Origin: CAJINA01 sp964636125
GTDB lineage: Bacteria; Desulfobacterota; Desulfobacteria; Desulfobacterales; CAJINA01
NCBI GenBank assembly: GCA_964636125.1
Contig: CAZWPX010000002.1
Location: 1 to 64,000, forward strand
DNA length: 64,000 nucleotides
Direction: 5' to 3'
The notes under the pieces are model-generated. The model was given only the letters and a program-made list of their open reading frames with translations, was not told the DNA's origin and did no database searches. Shown in pieces: positions 1-8,122 of this stretch. A program made the position numbers and the translations under genes. Every line of letters starts with the position of its first letter. The first letter of the stretch is position 1.

Positions 1-218
1 ATGCGTCGCTGCGCTCCACTGATTTTATCAAATTGGCAGGATTCCTTAACTTTAGCTCACTTCAAACTTTAGTTCACTTTAGACACTGGCCACAACTTTT
101 CGCGGTATAGCCAATTATCTCTGACCTGGCCCTGAGGACCCGGTTTTTAAAGACTGAATAAAGTACAGTTCGTTACCCAACCAAAGCAATTGCTTCTCTC
201 CTTTCAGCCGGAGGACAA
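1..218. other. 5' flank of the activase gene, no gene seen
   Basis: No convincing gene is visible here. Positions 41-95 contain a degenerate phrase built from ctttag and tcactt units. A similar phrase recurs at 54921-54955, so this looks like an intergenic repeat family rather than coding DNA. A GGAGG ribosome-binding site at 210-214 sits just before the GTG start at 219. Confidence 0.5.
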
Positions 219-3200
219 GTGCCTGGAGATAGAAGATCACTGGGGATCTGTCTGGGAGCTTCTACCGTATCCGTCGTACAGGTAGGTCTGCAAAACTCCA
301 GCCCGGACGGAACCCACCTTGCGGCCGCAACCCCCACAATCATCGACTATGCCCTCTACCCCCATGATGGAAATCCCAGCCAGACCCTGATCCACGCGCT
401 TGAGCATCTCGACCCTGATCAATTCACAGGCATGGCCGCCACCGGAAGAAAATTCTGCCGCTTTTTGAACCTGTCCACCATTTCCGAACCGGAGGCGACT
501 GAAACCGCCTACCCACTCGTCAAACCCGCCGGCGTTCGCTGTCCAGCCATCGTATCCGCCGGGGGCGAAACCTTCATGGTCTATGTCCTTAACCAAACAG
601 GACGCATTATCAATGTCTTGACCGGCAATAAATGCGCATCCGGTACCGGGGAATTTTTCCTGCAACAACTGCGCCGCATGGATGTCACCCTGGAGGAAGC
701 TACCCAGTGGGCCGTCGAGGAGACGCCATATGACGTTTCGGGGAGATGTTCGGTTTTCTGTAAATCGGACTGCACCCATGCCACCAACAAGGGCATTCCG
801 AAATCCCGGGTTGCGGCCGGACTCTGCCGGATGATGGCCAACAAGATCCTGGAACTACTCAAGAAGGTTGAGCGCCGAAACATCATGGTTGCGGGCGGGA
901 CTGCCCAGAACCAGATGATGATCGAGTACCTGGGGCGCGAGATTCCAGGTCTGATCGTCCCGGACCAGGCACCTTACCTGGAAGCCCTGGGGGCCGCGCT
1001 CTGGGCCCTTGAGAATGAAACGCTCCCCTTCCCGGGAATCCCGGCCCTGTTTGCCTCCCGGGCCGCGACCTTCGACACGCTTCCGCCGCTGGACCAGTCC
1101 GCCGATCAGGTTGAATTCAAGACCATCGCTACCGGGGAAATCCAACCCGGAGATGCCTGCATTTTAGGGCTCGACGTCGGATCGACCACCACCAAGGCCG
1201 TTTTGATGCGCACGGCGGACGACACGATCATGGCGTCCATCTACCTGCGCACCAACGGAGACCCGGTGACGGCTTCCCGCCGCTGTTACGACGCCATTAT
1301 GAAACAGGTGCGTCAACGAATCGATCCCGGACAGTTTTCCGTAAGCGGCATCGGCGTCTGCGGCTCCGGCCGCCAGATCGCCGGACTGCACGCGGCAACC
1401 GAAGGGGTCATCAATGAAATCATCGCCCATGCCGCGGCCGCCGTCTATTTCGACCCGGAGGTGGACACCCTCTTTGAAATCGGGGGGCAGGACGCCAAAT
1501 ATACCTACATCACCAACGGTGTGCCCTCTGATTACGCCATGAATGAAGCCTGCAGCGCCGGGACCGGATCCTTTCTGGAAGAATCGGCTTTCGAGACCCT
1601 GGCCTTGCCGATGGAAGATATCGCTGCGGTGGCCATGCAAGGCCACAGTCCGCCGAACTTCAATGACCAGTGCGCCGCCTTTATCTCTTCGGACATAAAA
1701 AACGCCATCCACGAAAGGGTCGCCCATGCCGATATCGTGGCCGGACTGGTCTACTCTATCTGTATGAACTATACTAACCGGGTTAAAGGCAACCGCCCGG
1801 TGGGTCAAAAAGTGTTCATGCAGGGCGGCGTCTGTTACAACCGGGCCATCCCGCTCGCCATGGCATCCCTGGTGGGCAAGCCGATTGTGGTCCCCCCCGA
1901 GCCGGGCCTCATGGGCGCCTTTGGGGCGGCCCTGGAGATAAAAACACGTATCGCCAAAGGCCAGATAGCCGCCGGCCATTTCAATCTGCAAGCCCTAGCC
2001 GATCGGGAGATCGCCTACGGCCGGACGTTCATCTGCAAAGGCGGCCGTGAAAAATGTGACCGCCGCTGCAAGATTGCCCGCCTCAGTATCGACGGGAAAC
2101 AACTCCCCTTCGGCGGGGCCTGCAACCGGTATGACAACCTGAGAAAAAATATTCGCCTGGACATCGGCAAACTGGACCTGGTGAGGGTCAGGCAGCGCCT
2201 CCTGTTTGAAGACTTCGCCCCGCAACCCGGGGCGATCCCCGCTGAAAAATGGCGTGGGCGCATCGGTTTCAACCGAAGTTTCCTGGTGAACGCCTATTAT
2301 CCGCTCTACGCCAATTTTTTCAGCGACCTCGGGTTTGAACCGGTTCTACCCGGCTGTATGTCGCAGCAGGGCGTCGATCAGAAAAACGCCCCTTTTTGCT
2401 ACCCTGCCGAACTGGCCCACGGTTTTTTCCACACCCTTTTAGAATCCGACCAGCCGCCTGAATTTCTCTTTCTGCCGCACTTCCGGTCGATCCCCAACCA
2501 GAACGGCAGTCGCGGATCGCTGGTCTGCCCGTTCGTCCAGGGGGAAACCTTTTACCTGCGCGCTGCCTTTCGGAAAAAGATCAACCAGCTTGCTAAAAAG
2601 GGCACCCGGATTTTAACACCGTTGTTAGACCTGGGGCAGGGCCTTGACAGTGCCCGTACCCCCCTGATCGCAACAGCCCTGCTGATGGGCGCCAGCCGCG
2701 CGGAAGCGGTAAAGGCCTTTTCCAGGGCGCTGGAAAAGCAGCGGGCGTGCCTGCAGGCCATGCAACAAATCGGTCGCGAGGTTATCGCGCGGCTTGAAAC
2801 CAACCCGAACCAAATGGCTGTGGTGCTTTGCGGGAGGCCCTACAACGCTTTCACCAACGAGGCCAACATGGGCATTCCGCACAAGATCGCTTCCCGGAAC
2901 GTGATGGCCATCCCTTTGGATTTTCTTTCGCTTGAGGGCGAACCGGCCAAACAGAACATGTACTGGGGCATGGGACAGATGCTCCTCAAGGCGGGGCACC
3001 TGGTGGCTCGCCACCCCCAGCTTTTTGGTGTCTTCATCACCAACTTCTCATGTGGTCCGGATTCATTCATCATCGGGTACTTTCGGGAGATCATGGGAAA
3101 AAAACCATCGCTGACCCTTGAACTCGATAACCACACCGCGGATGCCGGACTCGAAACCCGGATCGAGGCGTTCTTCGATGTGATCGCCGCGTACCGGCAG

Positions 3201-4604
3201 CTTACCCGCCGCAAACGGATGACTCCGGAAAACAGCGGGTTCAAACCCGCCCGGACCCTTTTCCAGGACCGCACCCCCATGGTCACGACATCCTCCGGGG
3301 AACAGTTGCCCATGAACCACCCCCGGGTAACGCTGCTGCTGCCGTCCATGGGCGGGCTTTCATCGGAATCCCTGGCAGCGGTGTTTCGCGGGGCCGGCTA
3401 CAATGCCAAAGCCCATAAGCCGGCCGATGAAGCCGTACTGAAGCTGGGCCGGGGCAACACCTCCTGCAAGGAGTGCCTGCCGCTGATCCTGACCACCGGG
3501 ACGCTGCTCAACTATGTCTGCAACGGCCGGGGCCAGGATGAAGTCGTGGTCTTTTTCATGCCCACCGGGACCGGTCCGTGCCGCTTCGGGCAGTACCTTG
3601 TCTTCATGGAGGACCTGGTTAAAAGACTACGCCTGAAGGATGTGGCCCTGTTCTCGTTGAACGAAGAGAGCGCCTATACCGACCTGGGCAATGATTTTCA
3701 TAAAAAAGGCTGGTGGGCCGTGGTAATCTCCGACGTGCTGGAAGATATCCGCGCCATGCTGCTGGCCAATGCCCGGGATCTGGAAGGGGCGCTCACTGTT
3801 TTCAATGCAGAGGTAGTCGCAATCCTGACCACCCTGGAAAAAAGCAGTTACTCGAATATAGAAAAGCAGCTGCACACAACGGCCCGCAGGCTCGGTCAGA
3901 TCAAATTGAAACGACCGTGTGAAGATGTCCCGGTAATCCTACTGACCGGTGAAATCTTTGTGCGCCGCGATGCCCTTTCACGCCAGAATATTACCGAGCA
4001 CCTCGCCCAAAAAGGTTTCGCTACCCTCTGTTCACCCATTGCCGAGTGGCTGCACTATATCGATTACCTGGATGATCATATCAACCAGCCGCCGGGATTG
4101 TCACTGATGGGAAAAATCGGGCAGACCCTACGGCGCAAAGCCATGCAAAAATATGAAACCCGTATTAAAGCGGTTCTCGCCACCTCGGGCCTGGTGCACC
4201 CGGCCCCCGTCCAAATAAAGTCGGTCATCACCAAGGCCGCCCCTTTCATCTCACCCCAGTTGATGGGTGAGGCCATTTTAACCATCGGCAGCGCCCTGAC
4301 CGAGATTGTTTCCACCGTTTGTGGTGTCATTGCCATCGGGCCTTTCGGCTGTATGCCCAACCGTTTGGCAGAATCAATATTGAGTGACGCCATGAATCCT
4401 GAAAACCAGTTGGCTGTTCAGTCACATTACCAGGCACTGGGTGGCGCCTTGAAGGATGTCGAAGACCTGCCCTTTCTCGCGATGGAGAGTGACGGAGCCC
4501 CTTTCCCGCAATTGATCAACGCCAAGTTTGAAGCATTTTGTCTCCGGGCGAAAAGGCTCCACCAAAGACTGGATCCCGGCTGCAGTTTATCCCTAATAGA
4601 GTGA
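219..4604 (+). CDS. Acyl-CoA dehydratase activase, two BadF-type ATPase domains plus DUF2229-type C-terminus
   Basis: A 1461-aa protein. The N-terminal third holds two BadF/BadG/HgdC-like ATPase units: the first starts with LGICLGAST and has CASGTGEFF, the second has LGLDVGSTTTKAV near residue 315 and ACSAGTGSF near 450. These are the phosphate-binding loops of the ASKHA fold that bind ATP and hold a [4Fe-4S] cluster between subunits. The remaining ~850 residues resemble the DUF2229/CoA-enzyme-activase region, related to HgdB-type dehydratase subunits, with conserved Cys clusters (KCDRRCKIA, TSCKECLPL). In known systems such activases inject low-potential electrons into 2-hydroxyacyl-CoA dehydratases or benzoyl-CoA-type reductases. 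No dehydratase partner is next to it. The GTG start is supported by GGAGG at 210-214. The 3' end overlaps the convergent receiver gene by 12 nt. Family assignment is firm; the substrate is unknown. Confidence 0.9.
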   Translation: MPGDRRSLGICLGASTVSVVQVGLQNSSPDGTHLAAATPTIIDYALYPHDGNPSQTLIHALEHLDPDQFTGMAATGRKFCRFLNLSTISEPEATETAYPLVKPAGVRCPAIVSAGGETFMVYVLNQTGRIINVLTGNKCASGTGEFFLQQLRRMDVTLEEATQWAVEETPYDVSGRCSVFCKSDCTHATNKGIPKSRVAAGLCRMMANKILELLKKVERRNIMVAGGTAQNQMMIEYLGREIPGLIVPDQAPYLEALGAALWALENETLPFPGIPALFASRAATFDTLPPLDQSADQVEFKTIATGEIQPGDACILGLDVGSTTTKAVLMRTADDTIMASIYLRTNGDPVTASRRCYDAIMKQVRQRIDPGQFSVSGIGVCGSGRQIAGLHAATEGVINEIIAHAAAAVYFDPEVDTLFEIGGQDAKYTYITNGVPSDYAMNEACSAGTGSFLEESAFETLALPMEDIAAVAMQGHSPPNFNDQCAAFISSDIKNAIHERVAHADIVAGLVYSICMNYTNRVKGNRPVGQKVFMQGGVCYNRAIPLAMASLVGKPIVVPPEPGLMGAFGAALEIKTRIAKGQIAAGHFNLQALADREIAYGRTFICKGGREKCDRRCKIARLSIDGKQLPFGGACNRYDNLRKNIRLDIGKLDLVRVRQRLLFEDFAPQPGAIPAEKWRGRIGFNRSFLVNAYYPLYANFFSDLGFEPVLPGCMSQQGVDQKNAPFCYPAELAHGFFHTLLESDQPPEFLFLPHFRSIPNQNGSRGSLVCPFVQGETFYLRAAFRKKINQLAKKGTRILTPLLDLGQGLDSARTPLIATALLMGASRAEAVKAFSRALEKQRACLQAMQQIGREVIARLETNPNQMAVVLCGRPYNAFTNEANMGIPHKIASRNVMAIPLDFLSLEGEPAKQNMYWGMGQMLLKAGHLVARHPQLFGVFITNFSCGPDSFIIGYFREIMGKKPSLTLELDNHTADAGLETRIEAFFDVIAAYRQLTRRKRMTPENSGFKPARTLFQDRTPMVTTSSGEQLPMNHPRVTLLLPSMGGLSSESLAAVFRGAGYNAKAHKPADEAVLKLGRGNTSCKECLPLILTTGTLLNYVCNGRGQDEVVVFFMPTGTGPCRFGQYLVFMEDLVKRLRLKDVALFSLNEESAYTDLGNDFHKKGWWAVVISDVLEDIRAMLLANARDLEGALTVFNAEVVAILTTLEKSSYSNIEKQLHTTARRLGQIKLKRPCEDVPVILLTGEIFVRRDALSRQNITEHLAQKGFATLCSPIAEWLHYIDYLDDHINQPPGLSLMGKIGQTLRRKAMQKYETRIKAVLATSGLVHPAPVQIKSVITKAAPFISPQLMGEAILTIGSALTEIVSTVCGVIAIGPFGCMPNRLAESILSDAMNPENQLAVQSHYQALGGALKDVEDLPFLAMESDGAPFPQLINAKFEAFCLRAKRLHQRLDPGCSLSLIE

Positions 4605-5180
4605 CTTGACCATTTCAAGCAGCACATCCGGATCGACCGGTTTGTAAATCGTGGGAACGTCGATCGATTCAGCCACGACCAGGGCCACTTTCGGTCCCAG
4701 TTCGCCGCCTGCCGACATGGCAATGATTTTGGCCTCCGGCGCCTCCCTCAAGATATCAAGAATCAATTCCGTGCCTGCTTTACCGGGCATGATCATATCG
4801 GTGATCACCAGATTGGGATTGTACTGCCGAAACTTTTCCAGGCCATCATTGCCGTCCACGGCCAGGATGACCTGGTAGCCGGCCTCGGTGAGCAGTTCCT
4901 CTATAATCATGCGGTCGATTTCAGAATCGTCGATGACCAGAACGGCATCGCTCAGCGGTTGGTCTGCAGCCTGGCTCCCAGGCGCAGGGTCATCGGCCAG
5001 GGGCATATCTTTGAGCTGGGACTTGGGCAGCAGCGGATTGGCGTAGTATTTCGGATCGGAAGGTGCTTCTGGCTCTGGGCCCGGTGTCTCTGTAGCATGC
5101 GCCGGACTGTCATCAGATTTCTTCTTTCCGAAACCCATCACTTTCTTGTACCATCCACCGCCAGATTTCTTACCACCCAT
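4593..5180 (-). CDS. Response regulator, single receiver domain with long N-terminal extension
   Basis: A 195-aa protein. Residues 1-75 are a low-complexity extension: Gly/Lys-rich at first (MGGKKSGGGW, GFGKKKSDD), then Pro/Glu/Ala-rich. Residues ~78-195 form a CheY-like receiver with VLVIDDSEIDRM, phospho-acceptor Asp128 in ITDMIMPG and the conserved Lys in IYKPVDP. There is no output domain, so it probably acts by protein contact or as a phosphate sink. The receiver resembles the one fused to the pilus ATPase at 27469-29775 (both have DD.EIDRMII). It is monocistronic, convergent with the activase gene and overlaps it by 12 nt. The basic N-terminus could bind membrane or nucleic acid, but that is speculation. 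Confidence 0.88.
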   Translation of the reverse strand: MGGKKSGGGWYKKVMGFGKKKSDDSPAHATETPGPEPEAPSDPKYYANPLLPKSQLKDMPLADDPAPGSQAADQPLSDAVLVIDDSEIDRMIIEELLTEAGYQVILAVDGNDGLEKFRQYNPNLVITDMIMPGKAGTELILDILREAPEAKIIAMSAGGELGPKVALVVAESIDVPTIYKPVDPDVLLEMVKSLY

Positions 5181-5506
5181 TGTTTGCCTCCCGCATGCAC
5201 GTATAAGTATTTACCCCTGAGCCGGGGTTGTCTGTCCAGCCTGGCTGCCCACCAGCGTACGGCAATGAAATATCAAGCGCCGGGTCGATTGTCAAGCAGG
5301 CGTTCTCACCTGAAAAGCACTGAAATTTCTTATGTATTCTGTTTATGACTACTTCAAAAAACCACTTGTGACCTGCCTGGGCCTTTGGCCGTAACTTACC
5401 TGCTGTCACTCTGAGCGTAGCGAAGAGTCGCCCCCAAGTTGAAGGAGTCCTTCGCCGGTGATTCCTGGTTGGTCCGCTCTTCAGAATAACAGCAATACAC
5501 CAGGGT
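5181..5506. other. Intergenic region with a MITE-like palindrome
   Basis: Upstream region of the receiver gene (leftward) and downstream region of the PHP gene. It contains the imperfect inverted repeat at 5404-5491. No protein-coding gene is supported. Confidence 0.5.
5404..5491. repeat. MITE-like palindromic element, copy 1
   Basis: The left end is tgtcactctgagcg and the right end is cgctcttcagaataaca. With a few mismatches these form terminal inverted repeats around ~60 bp. The ends match the elements at 11053-11143 and 34494-34560 and the half copy at 38282. No open frame is present, so a non-autonomous repeat is likely. Confidence 0.6.
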
Positions 5507-6943
5507 CTATAAAACCGTCACAAAGATCGGATTCGACACCAGGTAACCGGCCCCGCCGGCCCGGGCATCCATCCGGTAGAAAACCTTTTCACCCGGTTTG
5601 AGGTCCTTGTCTTTATATTCAACAATCGCCGGCAATTCCGCCTGAAAAGTCTGGATCAGCTTGCCTGAACGTATCAAGCGGATAGTAGCCTTTTTAACCC
5701 CCGGCTCCTTCGCCGCCAGGGCGATCTGTATTTTCACCGTTTGCCGGGCTTTAAGCTCCTGTCCGGAAACAGCAGGTGTTTCGCAGTCAGCGGCGCAAAC
5801 AGAAAACTTATTCAAAAGCAAGCGCTGGGGATAGGGCCCCCGAACCGCGTACATCCGGCCCGCCCGCATGGCGCTGAGCACCTCAGACCGTGTCTTTTCT
5901 TTCACAAAGAACACCGTGGGAAAATTCCCCAGCTTTTCACTGGAACCACCTTCTTTATGGTAATCCGCGGTGGCGATTCCCCACACCGGTCGAGCCCGAC
6001 GGCCCTGGCAGTAATCCAGCAAGGCCCGGTCCCACTCGTGACCCGGCTCTGTAATGGTAATGGTATCTCCGTAAATGGCCGCAAACCCGGTGTACCGCCG
6101 GGCTTCTTCCAGAACCTCCGGATAGGGCGGGGTGTCCAGGTGAATCGGCCCGTAGGGGCGCACGCCGGACCGGGTTTCCGGGTAATTCCAGAACGTCATG
6201 CCCCCCTTCTGGTCCACATAGTCAATGTATAACTGGTAAGGTGCGATACCCTGGTTGCCCATGTAAGGGGTATAGGGGGAACTGCGCAGGGGCAATGTAT
6301 TGAGAGCGCCCAGCAGCGCAAAGATAATGATAAATACAGCCGCTGCCCGCATCATCCCCTTTTCGGTCAAGAGATAGAACCCGACAAAAAGCGCCGCCAG
6401 AAAAAAAAGAATTTTCGGCATGGCCGCCCGGAAAAACCGGGTGGAAAACCCATTGTGGATAATCGGCAGGTTTTCATAATCCGCAGCCTCTTCCAGCCCC
6501 ACGGTCAGGATGCGTTTTTCATGGTCATGGGCGGTGAGGTTCTTCTTAAAATAGGAGCCGGACCAATAGTAGTAAGGCACCGATTCGGAGCCGGGAATCA
6601 AAATAAGGTCCTTGTATTTCTTGCGTGTGCTGTGCACGGCCTCAATAAAGGCATCGGCCCCACTAATATTGATGGAGTTCAGGTCTTTTCGCAGGCGCAC
6701 GGCATTGGGAAAGGGCGGCAGGCCATAGGCCATGGCCAGCCGGTCATGGTCATTTAAAAACAGAACATCAAAGCCCCTGGAGCGGGCCAGGTCGGACAGC
6801 CCCGCCATGCTCAGGGCCCCATCACTGTGGGTGGTCCGGGTATCGATGAGCCCGGCCACCTGGATGTACTCGGCAGCCCCGCTGGTAAAAACAGGGAAAA
6901 AGAGCAGTGCCAGAATCGAAAACACTATTTTGTTACGCATCAT
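5507..6943 (-). CDS. Membrane-anchored PHP-domain protein
   Basis: A 478-aa protein with an N-terminal signal peptide or anchor (IVFSILALLFFPVFTSGAA). It then has a PHP-like start (IDTRTTHSDGALS) and a second PHP motif (LFLNDHDRLA). Near residues 172-222 two hydrophobic helices (PKILFFLAALFVGFYLL, AAAVFIIIFALLGAL) interrupt the PHP region, which resumes with WNYPE, GHEWDRALLDY and TADYHKEGG. The C-terminal ~90 residues look like a beta-sandwich. PHP proteins are usually metal-dependent phosphoesterases. Here the canonical HxH of the first motif appears as R-T-T-H, so catalysis is uncertain. It lies 50 nt downstream of the HD-GYP gene on the same strand, possibly in one transcript with the hybrid kinase at 8123. 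Substrate and activity unknown. Confidence 0.8.
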   Translation of the reverse strand: MMRNKIVFSILALLFFPVFTSGAAEYIQVAGLIDTRTTHSDGALSMAGLSDLARSRGFDVLFLNDHDRLAMAYGLPPFPNAVRLRKDLNSINISGADAFIEAVHSTRKKYKDLILIPGSESVPYYYWSGSYFKKNLTAHDHEKRILTVGLEEAADYENLPIIHNGFSTRFFRAAMPKILFFLAALFVGFYLLTEKGMMRAAAVFIIIFALLGALNTLPLRSSPYTPYMGNQGIAPYQLYIDYVDQKGGMTFWNYPETRSGVRPYGPIHLDTPPYPEVLEEARRYTGFAAIYGDTITITEPGHEWDRALLDYCQGRRARPVWGIATADYHKEGGSSEKLGNFPTVFFVKEKTRSEVLSAMRAGRMYAVRGPYPQRLLLNKFSVCAADCETPAVSGQELKARQTVKIQIALAAKEPGVKKATIRLIRSGKLIQTFQAELPAIVEYKDKDLKPGEKVFYRMDARAGGAGYLVSNPIFVTVL

Positions 6944-6993
6944 GAGGGCTTTTCCTACAATTTGGTGTGTGTGACACTGTTTATGGATGCAGT

Positions 6994-8100
6994 TCAGTTT
7001 TGATAGGGTTCAGCCAGGGCCTCTTTTTCTTCTTCATAATCCGCGAACTGGAGCGCAATTTGCCGGCATTCTTCCTGGATGACCATGAACCCATCGACCA
7101 TGTCCGGATCAAAATGAGTGCCCCGGCCTTCAAGGATGATATTGACGGCCCTGGTATGCGAGAATGGCTTTTTGTACACCCGGTGGCTGATCAGGGCGTC
7201 GTAGACATCGGCAACCGCCATGAGCCGTCCTGAAATCGGTATCTCCTCCCCCTGCAGCCCCTGGGGATACCCGGAGCCATCCCATTTTTCCTGGTGGGTG
7301 TAGGCAATCTCCTGCGCATAGCGCATAAATGATTCCCGTCCCAATCTTTTAACGGCCGTCTGAATCGCGTCACGGCCATAAATTGTATGCTTTTTCATCG
7401 CTTCGAATTCTTCATCGGTCAATCTGCCCGGTTTCAATAGGACGCTATCCTCAATGGCGACTTTACCGATGTCATGCAGTGGCGCGGATTTATAGAGCAA
7501 ATCAATGGTCGCATCGTCCAGGAAAGCCTCGAATTTAGGGTGGCCTTTCATATGGGCGGCCAGTGCTTTAAGATAATTTTTGGTCCGCTTGATATGCCCG
7601 CCGGTTTCCGGATCCCGGTATTCAGCCAGTGACGCCATGCTTTCGATGGTGACCTCCTGGGTGAGTTCCAGCTCCCGGGTCCTTTCCCTGACCAGATCTT
7701 CAAGGTGGTCACGGTGGTGTTTGAGTTCCAGCTGATTTTGAACCCGGGACCTGACCAGATCCGGGCTGAACGGCTTGGTCACATAATCCACCGCCCCCAG
7801 GGCAAGCCCTTTGGCCTCATCCTGCTCGCCGGTCATGGCGGTGAGGAAAATGATCGGAATATGCAGGGTGGCTTCATCGGTTTTGAGGTGTTCACAGACT
7901 TCATAGCCATCCATACCGGGCATCATGATATCCAGCAAAATCAGGTCCGGCATCTCTTCCTCCACCGCCTCAAGCGCACTTTCACCGTCCATGGCCACGG
8001 AGACATCACAGGTATCTTCCAGGGTCTCGACCAGGATATCGATGTTTGTTTCCGTGTCATCCACCACCAGCACTTTTAATTCGGTAAGGTCCGTGACCAC
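6994..8100 (-). CDS. Response regulator with HD-GYP c-di-GMP phosphodiesterase domain
   Basis: A 368-aa protein. The receiver occupies residues 9-125, with acceptor Asp57 in LLDIMMPGMDG and the Lys of TKPFSP. A coiled linker follows, then an HD-GYP domain from about 150 to 350. That domain carries the metal-ligand HD pair at 209-210 (PLHDIGKVAI), the KHT motif, HQEKWDGSGYPQG (the GYP signature) and DVYDAL. This is the RpfG architecture, which hydrolyses c-di-GMP (or cGAMP in some relatives) under phosphorylation control. The start is GTG at 8100 because AGGAGG lies 5 nt upstream. It follows the hybrid kinase gene by 22 nt, so the kinase is the probable cognate partner. Family assignment is firm; nucleotide specificity is not shown. 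Confidence 0.93.
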   Translation of the reverse strand: MVTDLTELKVLVVDDTETNIDILVETLEDTCDVSVAMDGESALEAVEEEMPDLILLDIMMPGMDGYEVCEHLKTDEATLHIPIIFLTAMTGEQDEAKGLALGAVDYVTKPFSPDLVRSRVQNQLELKHHRDHLEDLVRERTRELELTQEVTIESMASLAEYRDPETGGHIKRTKNYLKALAAHMKGHPKFEAFLDDATIDLLYKSAPLHDIGKVAIEDSVLLKPGRLTDEEFEAMKKHTIYGRDAIQTAVKRLGRESFMRYAQEIAYTHQEKWDGSGYPQGLQGEEIPISGRLMAVADVYDALISHRVYKKPFSHTRAVNIILEGRGTHFDPDMVDGFMVIQEECRQIALQFADYEEEKEALAEPYQN

Positions 8101-8122
8101 AGCATCCTCCTTTCAAAGGTAT

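Noticed and set aside
1164..1991. 275-codon open frame antisense to the activase
   Set aside because: It lies wholly inside a strongly conserved gene, has no recognisable motif and follows the reverse-codon bias of the sense gene.
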